Of a DNA stretch of 64,000 nt, positions 1 through 7,808 are shown piece by piece (the stretch's first letter is position 1; every line of letters begins with the position of its first letter). Made by a program: the position numbers and the translations under genes. This DNA is from Paractinoplanes lichenicola (GTDB taxonomy: Bacteria > Actinomycetota > Actinomycetes > Mycobacteriales > Micromonosporaceae). The stretch is from positions 124,001 through 188,000 of the forward strand of contig NZ_JAENHO010000007.1 of the NCBI RefSeq assembly GCF_016785085.1. The letters run 5' to 3'. The notes beneath the pieces were generated by a model. It made no database searches. It was not told the DNA's origin and was given only the letters and a program-made list of their open reading frames with translations.

Positions 1-84
1 GGGTTGCGGGGGACTGCGGGAACTTGCGACGGTTCACGCGCGTCGAAGGGGCCCCGGCGAGACGGGGGAGCGCGTGGGCATGAG

Positions 85-999
85 ATGCGGCTGCTGGTGG
101 CGATGGCGGTAGGGCTGGTGCTGGCGGGTTGTGCCGCGCCGTCGACCGTCGTGCAGGGGCTGGACGAGCCGTCGCGGCCGAGTGCGCCTGAGAACTTGCA
201 ACGGCTGCGGGAACGGGCCCGGGTGGTGCTCGCCAACTACGACAAGGCGATGGGCGATGCGGGCTTCGTCGTGGTCGGGCGGACGGAGACCGGCAGTGTG
301 GGCGCGCTGGAGACCAGCAATGAGCACCTCAAGCAGGTCATCTCGGCGGGGCTGTTTCGCGCGTCGGGTGAGATGCCGGCGGCGCCCCGCCAGACCGGCG
401 AGGTTGTGTGGGGGAGCGGTGCGCGGCTGGCGTTGCCGCTGATCTCGGCGCGGGAGGGGCTGCGGCTGATGGCTGCCGACAACCGGTGCTCGGAGTGCAC
501 GCCGCATCCGGTGACGGGGGCGCGGTTGGGCACGATGCGTGTGATGACTACGCGGGGGGAAGCGACCGTGCCGGCGTGGGAGTACACGCTCGCGCAGACG
601 AAGATGCGCATTCTGCGGGCGGCCGTCGACAGCGGCACCCCGGTTCAGGTGGATCCTCCGGCCGGCAACCCCGACGACATCCCGCACGGGGCCGCGGCCG
701 AGGCGGCTCGTCCCGACGGGCTGCGGCTCACGGTGAAGTTCACGGGGTCGCGGGAAGGGGCCGACAAGCCCTGCGGCGCGGACTACACCGCCGAGGCCGT
801 CGAGTCCGAGCGGGCCGTTGCCGTTCTCATTCAGGAACGGCCTTACGACGGCCCGCCGCCCAGCGTTCCGGCCGGCAGCACGCACGCTTGCATGCTTGTC
901 GGCTACATGCGCACGGTTACGGTCACGCTGTCGGAGCCGCTGGGCGGGCGGGCCGTCATCGAAGTGCAGCAGGGGCAGCCGGTGCCGGTGAAGCGGTGA
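85..999 (+). CDS. Putative secreted lipoprotein of unknown function
   Basis: Encodes about 304 residues starting with a short signal peptide and a lipobox (VLAGC, Cys near residue 16), so it should be anchored to the outer face of the membrane. The reading frame stays open further upstream, but the ATG at 85 puts the signal peptide at the N-terminus and has a GGGGGAG stretch about 14 bases before it. The mature part holds paired cysteines (CSEC near residue 135 and later single Cys), which may form disulfides. I do not recognise the family. The 3' end overlaps the convergent sulfite-oxidase-like gene by 44 bases. The lipoprotein call rests on the lipobox; no function is proposed. Confidence 0.7.
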   Translation: MRLLVAMAVGLVLAGCAAPSTVVQGLDEPSRPSAPENLQRLRERARVVLANYDKAMGDAGFVVVGRTETGSVGALETSNEHLKQVISAGLFRASGEMPAAPRQTGEVVWGSGARLALPLISAREGLRLMAADNRCSECTPHPVTGARLGTMRVMTTRGEATVPAWEYTLAQTKMRILRAAVDSGTPVQVDPPAGNPDDIPHGAAAEAARPDGLRLTVKFTGSREGADKPCGADYTAEAVESERAVAVLIQERPYDGPPPSVPAGSTHACMLVGYMRTVTVTLSEPLGGRAVIEVQQGQPVPVKR

Positions 1000-2221
1000 C
1001 GGGCACCTTGACCACGGCGTCGAACAGGTAGCCGAGCGTGTTGAAACGCGCAACATCGGGCTGCACGTTTCCGCGCACGTCGGTGGCGCGGGCCTGCAGC
1101 ACGTGCGGGCCTTCGGCCGGGCGCCAGTCGAGTTCCCAGCGCTGCCAGGCGTTGTCGATCGACGGGCCGACCGGGCGGGCCCGGCGCCAGCGGGTGCCGC
1201 CGTCGGTGCTCACCTCGACGTGCTTGATGCGGCCCGCGGCCGACCAGGAGCGGCCGGTCAGGCGTACGGGAAGGCCGGCCGGGAACGTCGCGCCGGGGTC
1301 GAGCTCGAACGCGCTCTTGATCGACTGGCGGTCGAAGGGCTGCCCCTCGGCCGGGAAATCGGGGCCGAAGAACCTGTAGAACTGCGTGTTCCACGGGGAG
1401 AACAGCGGCTCGTCGGAGACCTCGATGCTGCCGACCCACTTGATCGACGAGATGCCGATCCAGGACGGGACGACCAGGCGTACGGGATGGCCGTGGTCGG
1501 CGGGCAGGGGCGAGCCGTTCATCTCGTACGCGAGCAGGACGTCGTCGAGGGCCTTGCGCACGGGCAAAGGCCGCCGTACGGGTCCCAGGTCGACGCCGCC
1601 GGTCACATAATTCGGGTCGAGGCCGGCCGCCTGCACGTCGACGGCGCGGGACGAGAGCCCGGCCCGGCGCAGCACGGTCGACAGCTTGACGCCCCGCCAG
1701 CGCGCGACGCCCACGGCGCCCAGGCCCCACGCCGTACCGGAAACGGTTTGGGCTTGTTGTGTCGTGAAGTAGCTGCGGCCGTTGCCCGCGCACTCGATTG
1801 TCACCGAGCGCGTCACCGACGGCAGGCGCTCGAGGTCGCGCAACGAGAACTCGACCGGGCCGCCGCGCAGGCCCGCGCCGAACACGGTCAGCCGCCACGA
1901 CGCGCTGTCGATGATCGGGGTGCTCGTATGGTTGCGGACGAAGAAGCGGTCGATCGGCACGTGGTAGCCGACGTCCTTGAGCGAGGACCAGAGCGTTTCG
2001 GCGTTGGTGCCGAGCGGCTTGAACAGCTCGGGCGGCAGCGGCTTGACAATCGGGGCGGCGGCGGCGGCGGCCGCGGCGGCGGGGGAGGCTCCCACGGCGG
2101 CCAGGGCCGGGGCGGTGACGCCGAGGGCGGCCAGTTTCAGCAGGTCGCGACGGTCGAGGCCGCGGGCCCGCCCGGCCTGCCACTGACGGAACCGCCGGTC
2201 GTCGTATGCACGCTCATCCAT
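956..2221 (-). CDS. Sulfite oxidase-like molybdopterin oxidoreductase, Tat-exported
   Basis: A 421-residue protein of the sulfite oxidase family, which binds molybdopterin and oxidises sulfite to sulfate or catalyses related reactions. A twin-arginine motif RRDLLK at residues 24-29 followed by a hydrophobic Ala-rich stretch predicts Tat export of the folded cofactor-loaded protein. FFVRNH (about 93-98) and ECAGNGR (about 143-149) are family hallmarks; the Cys in the latter is the expected Mo ligand. The C-terminal third resembles the dimerisation (Mo-co) domain. It is divergent, 47 bases away, from an SsuD-like monooxygenase that would release sulfite, which supports a sulfite-detoxifying role. 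No heme domain is seen, so the electron acceptor is unknown. A broader sulfoxide/sulfite specificity cannot be excluded. Confidence 0.85.
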   Translation of the reverse strand: MDERAYDDRRFRQWQAGRARGLDRRDLLKLAALGVTAPALAAVGASPAAAAAAAAAPIVKPLPPELFKPLGTNAETLWSSLKDVGYHVPIDRFFVRNHTSTPIIDSASWRLTVFGAGLRGGPVEFSLRDLERLPSVTRSVTIECAGNGRSYFTTQQAQTVSGTAWGLGAVGVARWRGVKLSTVLRRAGLSSRAVDVQAAGLDPNYVTGGVDLGPVRRPLPVRKALDDVLLAYEMNGSPLPADHGHPVRLVVPSWIGISSIKWVGSIEVSDEPLFSPWNTQFYRFFGPDFPAEGQPFDRQSIKSAFELDPGATFPAGLPVRLTGRSWSAAGRIKHVEVSTDGGTRWRRARPVGPSIDNAWQRWELDWRPAEGPHVLQARATDVRGNVQPDVARFNTLGYLFDAVVKVPVTASPAPAAPAALR

Positions 2222-2230
2222 GCCCGCGAG

Positions 2231-2247
2231 CCTATCGACTTCATAGG
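2231..2247. promoter_or_regulatory. Inverted repeat between divergent sulfur genes
   Basis: CCTAT and ATAGG form an inverted repeat with a 7-base spacer in the 47-base gap between the sulfite-oxidase-like and SsuD-like genes. Its place suggests a shared operator, but the arms are short and no sulfur regulator is encoded nearby. Confidence 0.3.
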
Positions 2248-2268
2248 AATAGTAGGTAGGGTGCGGGC

Positions 2269-3411
2269 ATGGACTTTCACTGGTTTCTGCCCACCAACGG
2301 CGACAGCCGCGACATCGTGGGTGGCGGCCACGGCACGCCGGTCGGGTCGGCGGGCGGCGTGCGTCAGCCGACCGTCGACTATCTTTCCCAGATCGTGCGC
2401 GCGGCCGAGCAGCTCGGGTTCGTCGGCGCGCTCACGCCGACCGGCGCCTGGTGCGAAGACGCGTGGCTGACGACGGCGATGCTCGCCTCGGTCACCGAGC
2501 GGCTCAAGTTCCTCGTCGCCTTCCGCCCGGGTCTGCTCTCGCCGACGCTGGCCGCGCAGATGGCGTCGACGTTCCAGCGGCTCTCCGGCGGCCGGTTGCT
2601 GCTCAACGTGGTCACCGGCGGCGAGTCGCACGAGCAGCGCCAGTTCGGCGACTTCTTGGGAAAGGACGAGCGCTACGCCCGTACGGGGGAATTTCTCGGC
2701 ATTGTGCGATCGCTTCTGCGCGGCGAGACAGTGACGTTCGAGGGTGCGCATTTGCACGTCGAGGGTGCGCAGTTGAGCAAGGTGCCCGACGTGGCGCCGG
2801 CCATCTATTTCGGGGGCTCGTCCAAGGCGGCCGGCCCGGTCGCCGCCGACCACGCCGACGTCTATCTGACCTGGGGTGAGCCGCCCGCGCAGGTCGCGCA
2901 GAAGCTCGACTGGATCCGGTCGCTCAAGCCGGACATGCGGTTCGGCATCCGGCTGCACGTGATCGCGCGCGACACCGCCGAGCAGGCGTGGGCCGAGGCC
3001 GACCGGCTGCTGCGCGGCGTCTCCGAGGAGGCGATCGCCGCGGTGCAGGCCGGGCTGGCCCGCAGCGAGTCCGAGGGTCAGCGCCGCATGCTCGACCTGC
3101 ACGGCGGCAACCGCGACGGCCTGGTCGTCTCGCCCAACCTGTGGGCGGGTGTGGGCCTGGTGCGCGGCGGCGCGGGCACGGCCCTGGTCGGCAGCCATCA
3201 GGAGGTGGCCGACCGGATCGAGGAGTACGCGGCGCTCGGCATCGACGAGTTCATCCTGTCCGGCTATCCGCACCTCGAGGAGGCGTACTGGTTCGGCGAG
3301 GGCGTGCTGCCCGAGCTGGCCCGCCGCGGGGGGTGGCGGCACCCCGCGGGGGACGGCGTTCAGGCGACGTCGGCGGTGCCCTTCGCGGGGGTGCCGATCT
3401 CCGCGCGCTGA
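2269..3411 (+). CDS. ssuD: FMNH2-dependent alkanesulfonate monooxygenase-like (LLM class)
   Basis: A 380-residue luciferase-like monooxygenase, the same length as SsuD (about 381 residues). It begins MDFHWFLPTNGDSR and keeps SsuD-like blocks such as TGAWCEDAW, LLNVVTGG and YFGGSSKAA. SsuD uses reduced FMN and O2 to cleave an alkanesulfonate into an aldehyde plus sulfite. No flavin reductase or SsuABC transporter is adjacent, so it would depend on partners elsewhere. The divergent neighbour is a sulfite-oxidase-like enzyme, consistent with sulfonate to sulfite to sulfate. The last 52 bases overlap the convergent MMPL gene. The family is clear; the true substrate among LLM enzymes is less so. 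Confidence 0.85.
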   Translation: MDFHWFLPTNGDSRDIVGGGHGTPVGSAGGVRQPTVDYLSQIVRAAEQLGFVGALTPTGAWCEDAWLTTAMLASVTERLKFLVAFRPGLLSPTLAAQMASTFQRLSGGRLLLNVVTGGESHEQRQFGDFLGKDERYARTGEFLGIVRSLLRGETVTFEGAHLHVEGAQLSKVPDVAPAIYFGGSSKAAGPVAADHADVYLTWGEPPAQVAQKLDWIRSLKPDMRFGIRLHVIARDTAEQAWAEADRLLRGVSEEAIAAVQAGLARSESEGQRRMLDLHGGNRDGLVVSPNLWAGVGLVRGGAGTALVGSHQEVADRIEEYAALGIDEFILSGYPHLEEAYWFGEGVLPELARRGGWRHPAGDGVQATSAVPFAGVPISAR

Positions 3412-5369
3412 AGCCGGGACGGCCACCAGAAGCGGTCGCCGCACATGGTGGCCAGCGCGGGCACCAGCACCGTACGGACGAGCAGGGTGTCCAGCAGTAC
3501 GCCGATGCCGACGATCACGCCGATCTGGGTCAGCGTGATCACCGGCAGCACGCCGAGCACCCCGAACACGGCCGCCAGCAGGATGCCCGCGCTCGTGATG
3601 ACGCCACCGGTCACGGCCAGGGCGTGCACCATCCCGTCGCGGGTCCCGCGCTCCGGCGTCTCCTCCCGGGCCCGGGTGACCAGGAAGATGTTGTAGTCGA
3701 CGCCGAGCGCCACCAGGAACAGGAACGAGAGCAGCGGTACGCCGGTGTCGAGCGCCGGATAGTCGAAGACGTGCCGGAACAGCCAGCTGCCCGCGCCCAG
3801 GGCGGCCCCGAAGCTGGCGATGACCGTCACCAGCAGCAGCACCGGAGCGACCAGGGCGCGCAGCAGGCCGATCAGCACGAACAACACCACGAGCAGGACG
3901 GCCGGGACGATGACGGTCAAGTCGCGCCGGGCGGCGTCCCGATCGTCCAGGCCCGCGGCGACGCTCCCGCCGACGAGCGCGTCCTCCCCGCTCACCCGCT
4001 CACGCAACGCCCGTACGGTGTCGTAGGCCTCCGGGGTGTCGGGCGCGGCCGTCAGCACCGCGCTGATGCTGGCCAGCTCGCCGGCCTGCTCGCCGATGCG
4101 CGCGCTCGCCACACCGGGCGTCTTCGAGACGAGGGCCAGCACCTCCTCGGCGCGGGCGGGCGTGGTCATCACCGTGGCCGGATCGGTCGCACCGGCCGGG
4201 AAGTACTTGCTCACCGTCTCGAGGCCGTCGACCGCCTCGGCCTCGACCCGGAACTGGTCGGCCTGCGACAGGCCGAGCTTGGTGCCGATCAGGCCGCTGC
4301 CCAGTACGGCCAGGACGGCCACGGCGGCCGCGGTCACCACAACCGGGCGATGCGAGACCGCGCGTCCGATGCGCGCCCACGCGCCCTTGCCGGCCTCGAC
4401 CCCGGCCTGCCCGACCCGCGGGACGAACGGCCAGAACAGTCCGCGGCCGCAAACGAGCAAGGCGGGCGGCAGCACGAACAGCGCGAAGACGGCGGCGATC
4501 GCGATGCCGGCCGCCCCGGCCACGCCCAGCGCGAGGTTCTTGCCCAGGCTGGCCAGCAGCAACGTGAGCAGGCTGAGCACCACCGTGCCCGAGCTGGCCA
4601 GCACGGCCGGGCCGGCGCCCTTGAGCGCCTTGCGCATCGCGTCGAACCGATCCTCGTACCGGTGCAGCTCTTCCCGGTAGCGCGAGATGATCAGCAGGGC
4701 GTAATTGGTGCCGGCGCCGAAGACGAGCACCGTGATGATGCCGTTGGTCGACGCGTCGATGGCCAGGTCGGTGTGCCGCGACAGGATGGCCACGACCGAG
4801 CCGCTGAGCCGGTCGGCCAGGCCGACGACCGCGAGCGGCACCAGCCACAGGATCGGGCTGCGATACGTGACGAGCAGCAGCAGCGCCACCACGACGACGG
4901 TGACGATCAGCAGACGGGTGTTGGCGCCGGAGAAGCTGTCGGCCAGGTCGGCCGTGAAGCCGGCGCCTCCGGTGACCTGTGCGGTGATGCCCGGCGGGGT
5001 TTCCGCGCGGACCTGCTCGCGCAGCTGGGTGACGGCGTCGACGATCTGCTCGGCCGAGTAGCCCGCGGGGTAGGGCTTGGAGACGATCGCCGCGTCCTTG
5101 CCGGGGGCGACGATCGGCTGGCCGAACGTCTGGATCTTCTCGAGCTCGGCCGGGGTGAGCGCGCTGCCGTCGTCCTTGGCGAAGACGATGAGGGCCGGGT
5201 TGACCTGGCCGGACGGCAGTTGCCGCTCGAGCTCGGCCACGCGCGTCGACTCGGCGTTGGCCGGCAGGGAGGCGGTGGGGTCGTTGGTCGTCTCGAGCGG
5301 GCCCGCGAAGGCCAGCACGCCCCCGCCGATCAGGACCGCTATGACAAGCGTGAGCCAGGCGCGACGCAT
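3360..5369 (-). CDS. MMPL/RND-type transporter
   Basis: About 669 residues with the MMPL layout: an N-terminal transmembrane helix (residues 3-20), a first extracytoplasmic domain, a cluster of five to six helices (about 180-350), a second outside domain and a final helix cluster (about 500-650). MMPL proteins are proton-driven exporters of lipids, siderophores or drugs. The ATG at 5369 is chosen because GGAGG lies just upstream, although the frame is open 66 bases further. It is divergent from a MarR gene with a palindrome between them, so it is probably repressed by that MarR and induced by a small molecule. The substrate cannot be read from the sequence. Confidence 0.88.
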   Translation of the reverse strand: MRRAWLTLVIAVLIGGGVLAFAGPLETTNDPTASLPANAESTRVAELERQLPSGQVNPALIVFAKDDGSALTPAELEKIQTFGQPIVAPGKDAAIVSKPYPAGYSAEQIVDAVTQLREQVRAETPPGITAQVTGGAGFTADLADSFSGANTRLLIVTVVVVALLLLVTYRSPILWLVPLAVVGLADRLSGSVVAILSRHTDLAIDASTNGIITVLVFGAGTNYALLIISRYREELHRYEDRFDAMRKALKGAGPAVLASSGTVVLSLLTLLLASLGKNLALGVAGAAGIAIAAVFALFVLPPALLVCGRGLFWPFVPRVGQAGVEAGKGAWARIGRAVSHRPVVVTAAAVAVLAVLGSGLIGTKLGLSQADQFRVEAEAVDGLETVSKYFPAGATDPATVMTTPARAEEVLALVSKTPGVASARIGEQAGELASISAVLTAAPDTPEAYDTVRALRERVSGEDALVGGSVAAGLDDRDAARRDLTVIVPAVLLVVLFVLIGLLRALVAPVLLLVTVIASFGAALGAGSWLFRHVFDYPALDTGVPLLSFLFLVALGVDYNIFLVTRAREETPERGTRDGMVHALAVTGGVITSAGILLAAVFGVLGVLPVITLTQIGVIVGIGVLLDTLLVRTVLVPALATMCGDRFWWPSRLQRAEIGTPAKGTADVA

Positions 5370-5388
5370 GAAGCCTCCACGATGAAGT

Positions 5389-5405
5389 ATCTCGACGATC
5401 GAGAT
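5389..5405. promoter_or_regulatory. Palindromic operator between MMPL and MarR genes
   Basis: ATCTCGA-CGA-TCGAGAT is a perfect inverted repeat (7-base arms, 3-base spacer) centred in the 73-base gap between the divergent MMPL and MarR genes. Size, symmetry and position fit a MarR dimer site controlling both genes. Confidence 0.6.
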
Positions 5406-5442
5406 TCTTACCCATGGGGCCGCCGTCTGCAACACTGGCGCA

Positions 5443-5931
5443 GTGAAGGAACGGGACGATCTGCGCGCTGATGTGGTGGACCTGCTCCGGCTCTACAGCA
5501 TCGAGGCGCAGCATGTCGCTCACTCGTTCGCCGGCCAGGAGGGTCTGCACTTCACCGACCTGCAGGCACTGATCGCGGTGATGCACGCCGAGCGGCGGGG
5601 TGAGCCGCTCACGCCGGGACGGCTCGGCGAGACGCTCGGTCTGTCCTCGGGCGCGACCACTGCGGTGATCGACCGGCTCGAGCGGGTGGGGCATTTACGC
5701 CGTACGCGCGAAAGTGCCGACCGTCGTGTGGTGCACCTGCGCTACGGCGAACCCGGCATGGAGCTCGCCGTGGCCTTCTTCGGCCCGCTCGGGCGGCGCA
5801 GCCAGGCGGTCATGGACGAGTTCAGCCCGGCCGAGCTGGAAACCGTGCGCAGCTTCCTGAGCGGGATGCTCGGTGCGATCACGGAGCATCACCGCGAGCT
5901 CCGCACCCGAACTCCACCCCGCCGGCCCTGA
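5443..5931 (+). CDS. MarR family transcriptional regulator
   Basis: 162 residues, GTG start, typical MarR size. The winged helix-turn-helix spans about residues 50-110: LTPGRLGETLGLSSGATTAVIDRLERVGHL, then a wing with RESADRRVVHLR. Terminal helices would form the dimer interface. It is divergent from the MMPL exporter, and a 17-base palindrome sits between the two starts, so it most likely represses the exporter and itself until a ligand binds. The ligand is unknown. Confidence 0.88.
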   Translation: MKERDDLRADVVDLLRLYSIEAQHVAHSFAGQEGLHFTDLQALIAVMHAERRGEPLTPGRLGETLGLSSGATTAVIDRLERVGHLRRTRESADRRVVHLRYGEPGMELAVAFFGPLGRRSQAVMDEFSPAELETVRSFLSGMLGAITEHHRELRTRTPPRRP

Positions 5932-5967
5932 TCGCGGCGGCGGCCGGAGCCGATCATCACGGAGCGC

Positions 5968-6159
5968 TCAGACGGTGACGTCGACCAGCGCGGCCCGGTG
6001 ATTGCTGACCACCCGGCGGCTGTCCTGCACGGCGGCGCGGTCGGCGGCGATGGTCTGCTGATCGGCGCCGGAGACGAAGTCCGTTCGCAGTCGCTGCACA
6101 TCCGTGTGCAGGTGGACGAGGCTGATGTGCGACATCCAAGTGCTCGACCCGATCGTCAT
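5968..6159 (-). CDS. Small hypothetical protein (63 residues)
   Basis: A short frame with ATG preceded by AAGGAAAG at good distance, which is the main reason to call it. The product is polar, with a middle part rich in Asp, Arg, Gln and Val spaced like an amphipathic helix. No signal peptide or membrane segment. It lies alone in a 380-base gap between a MarR and a TPR gene. Function unknown, and it could be a spurious frame. Confidence 0.45.
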   Translation of the reverse strand: MTIGSSTWMSHISLVHLHTDVQRLRTDFVSGADQQTIAADRAAVQDSRRVVSNHRAALVDVTV

Positions 6160-6311
6160 GGTCTTTCCTTCCGCTTCCGGGGTGGGGGGTTGCTCCTCGT
6201 TGGCAACCGCTCTCGATCGGCATCGCCACCGACCCGGTTAAGGGTTTCCGGCAACCCGAACGCACCCGGTGTGAACCGCCACCCGCCCCCGGCGGCGCCG
6301 AACACACCTCC

Positions 6312-7151
6312 GTGCAGAGCGAAAACCTTCTCGACCGTGCCGGCGACCTGCTCTCCAGCGGGCAGGCCGGCCAGGCCGCGACCCTCCTGGGCCCCGTCGT
6401 CGGCGCCGACCCCGGCAACGGCGTCGCGTGGCTGCTCATGGCCCGGGCCCGGATGGCGCTGGGCGCGCACGCGGAGGCGCTCGAAGCCGCCCGTACGGCG
6501 CTGACCCTGCAGCCGCGCGGGATCGAGGAGCTGTTCTGGGTGAGCGCCGCCTACACCGCGCTCGGCCGGCACGACCTGGCCATCACGGCCGCGGCCGCCG
6601 CCTCCGACGAGGACCCGGGCAACCCGCGCCTGGCCGAGCGGCACGGTCGCGCGTTGCTGGCCGCGGGCCGTACGGCGGAGGCCTCGCTCGTGCTCGAGGC
6701 CGCGGCCGAGATCGCCCACTACGACGCGGACGTGCAGGTGGCGTTCGGGATGGCGCTGTTCGCCGCCGGTCGGCCGCTGAGCGCGCGGGAGGCCTATTCG
6801 CGTGCGCTGCGTCTCGAGGCGGGACACCCGCGGGCGCTGGCCGAGCTGCGCCGCCTGAGCGCGGCCGAGGAGCACATCCGGGACGCTGACTCGCTGGTGC
6901 GGGTGGCCGACGAGTTCGCGGAGTCGCTGCGGGTGCCGGCCGGGGGCGTACGGCGGGGCTCGGACTCGCCGTCGTCGGCGCTGGGGCATGTGGCGCGGGT
7001 CGCGTTCGGGGTTTGCCTGGCCGTGCTGCTGGTGCTGGCCGTCCTGATCCGGGTGGTGGGTGTCGACGTGCCGATGGCGCTGCTCGTGGGCACGTTCTGC
7101 GGCACCGGGGCCACCGCCTGCCTGACCGCCTACACCCACATGCGGCGGTAG
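6312..7151 (+). CDS. TPR-repeat protein with C-terminal membrane helices
   Basis: 279 residues. Residues 1-190 are a run of tetratricopeptide-like helices with typical small/large spacing (for example LLGPVVGADPGNGVAWLLMARARM and later AFGMALFAAGRPLSAREAYSRAL). A linker (about 205-225) is followed by two hydrophobic segments (about 228-247 and 252-272) ending just before the C-terminus. It should therefore be a membrane-anchored cytosolic TPR scaffold. GTG start with only a weak ribosome site. It faces a MarR gene across a hairpin and two DnaA-box-like sites. Partners are unknown. Confidence 0.75.
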   Translation: MQSENLLDRAGDLLSSGQAGQAATLLGPVVGADPGNGVAWLLMARARMALGAHAEALEAARTALTLQPRGIEELFWVSAAYTALGRHDLAITAAAAASDEDPGNPRLAERHGRALLAAGRTAEASLVLEAAAEIAHYDADVQVAFGMALFAAGRPLSAREAYSRALRLEAGHPRALAELRRLSAAEEHIRDADSLVRVADEFAESLRVPAGGVRRGSDSPSSALGHVARVAFGVCLAVLLVLAVLIRVVGVDVPMALLVGTFCGTGATACLTAYTHMRR

Positions 7152-7157
7152 CCCGGG

Positions 7158-7183
7158 TTATCCACAATCCCGCTCTGTCCACA
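7158..7183 (+). other. Pair of DnaA-box-like sequences
   Basis: TTATCCACA (7158-7166) and CTGTCCACA (7175-7183) lie in the same orientation 17 bases apart in an intergenic gap. TTATCCACA equals the classical DnaA box, and actinobacterial DnaA prefers TTGTCCACA. Two sites are far too few for an origin. Confidence 0.35.
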
Positions 7184-7216
7184 GGCCGGGGCGCTCGTCC
7201 CTGCCAAGATCTGTCC

Positions 7217-7252
7217 CGCCCTCTAAAATGGCCGAGGGCGGGGGTACCCCCG
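7217..7252. terminator. Hairpin region between convergent TPR and MarR genes
   Basis: CGCCCTC (7217-7223) pairs with GAGGGCG (7234-7240) over a 10-base loop. Directly after comes the 14-base palindrome CGGGGGTACCCCCG (7239-7252). Lying between convergent genes with no T-run, it may act as a bidirectional terminator. Confidence 0.45.
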
Positions 7253-7295
7253 GTCGGGTGGGCCCTTCTTGATTTGTGTAACCGGGCAAGTCCGG

Positions 7296-7721
7296 CTATT
7301 TGCCGGCGTCGCGGAGTTTGCGCAGCAGGCGGGTCAGTTCGGCGCGGTCGTCCGCAGACAGGGTCGCGAAGAACTGCTCGCCCGCGTCGTGCCGGGCCGC
7401 CTTGATCTCGCGGCTGATCCGGCGGCCCTCGTCGGTCAGCGTAACGATCACCGCGCGCCGGTCGGCCGGGTCCGGATGGCGTTCGGCCAGGCCGAGTCGC
7501 TGCAGGTCGTCGGCGACCTCGGTGGCCGAGCGGGGCGCGATCCGCAGATGCTCGGCCAGTGCCCCGGGCCGCATGTCGCCGTGCCGGGTGAGCACGCTGA
7601 TCGCGCGCCCCAGCGACGGGGTGAGCTCCCACGGCAGCAGGGCCTCCCGCGTGCGGTGGCGCAGCCGGCGTGACACCGAGAAGAACTCCTCGGCCAGGCC
7701 CTCGTCGTCGACCTCGTGCAC
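7296..7721 (-). CDS. MarR family transcriptional regulator
   Basis: 141 residues, GTG start. The winged helix-turn-helix lies at about 45-100, with MRPGALAEHLRIAPRSATEVADDLQRL and a wing containing DPADRRAVIVTLT. It is divergent, 87 bases away, from an ABC exporter, with an inverted repeat in between. The arrangement indicates repression of the exporter and of itself. The inducer is unknown. Confidence 0.9.
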   Translation of the reverse strand: MHEVDDEGLAEEFFSVSRRLRHRTREALLPWELTPSLGRAISVLTRHGDMRPGALAEHLRIAPRSATEVADDLQRLGLAERHPDPADRRAVIVTLTDEGRRISREIKAARHDAGEQFFATLSADDRAELTRLLRKLRDAGK

Positions 7722-7752
7722 GGGAATACCGTACCAGGGACTTCTGTTGTTC

Positions 7753-7773
7753 CCTCATGTTGAGGTAACCTCA
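7753..7773. promoter_or_regulatory. Overlapping inverted repeats between MarR and ABC exporter
   Basis: TGAGGT-A-ACCTCA (7761-7773) is an inverted repeat with 6-base arms. Its left arm also pairs with CCTCA at 7753-7757, giving two nested symmetries. Its place between the divergent MarR and exporter genes makes it the likely MarR operator. Confidence 0.5.
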
Positions 7774-7808
7774 GCAATACAGATTCCCGTACGGAAGAAG
7801 GTCCGCTC

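Noticed and set aside
903..2183. Long alternative reading frames antisense or out of frame with the sulfite-oxidase gene
   Set aside because: They are Arg/Pro/Gly-rich translations typical of shadows in GC-rich DNA; the in-frame product has clear family motifs.
2988..5471. 827-residue frame opposite the MMPL gene
   Set aside because: Composition is low-complexity Gly/Arg/Gln/Asp with no domain; the opposite strand codes for a clear transporter.
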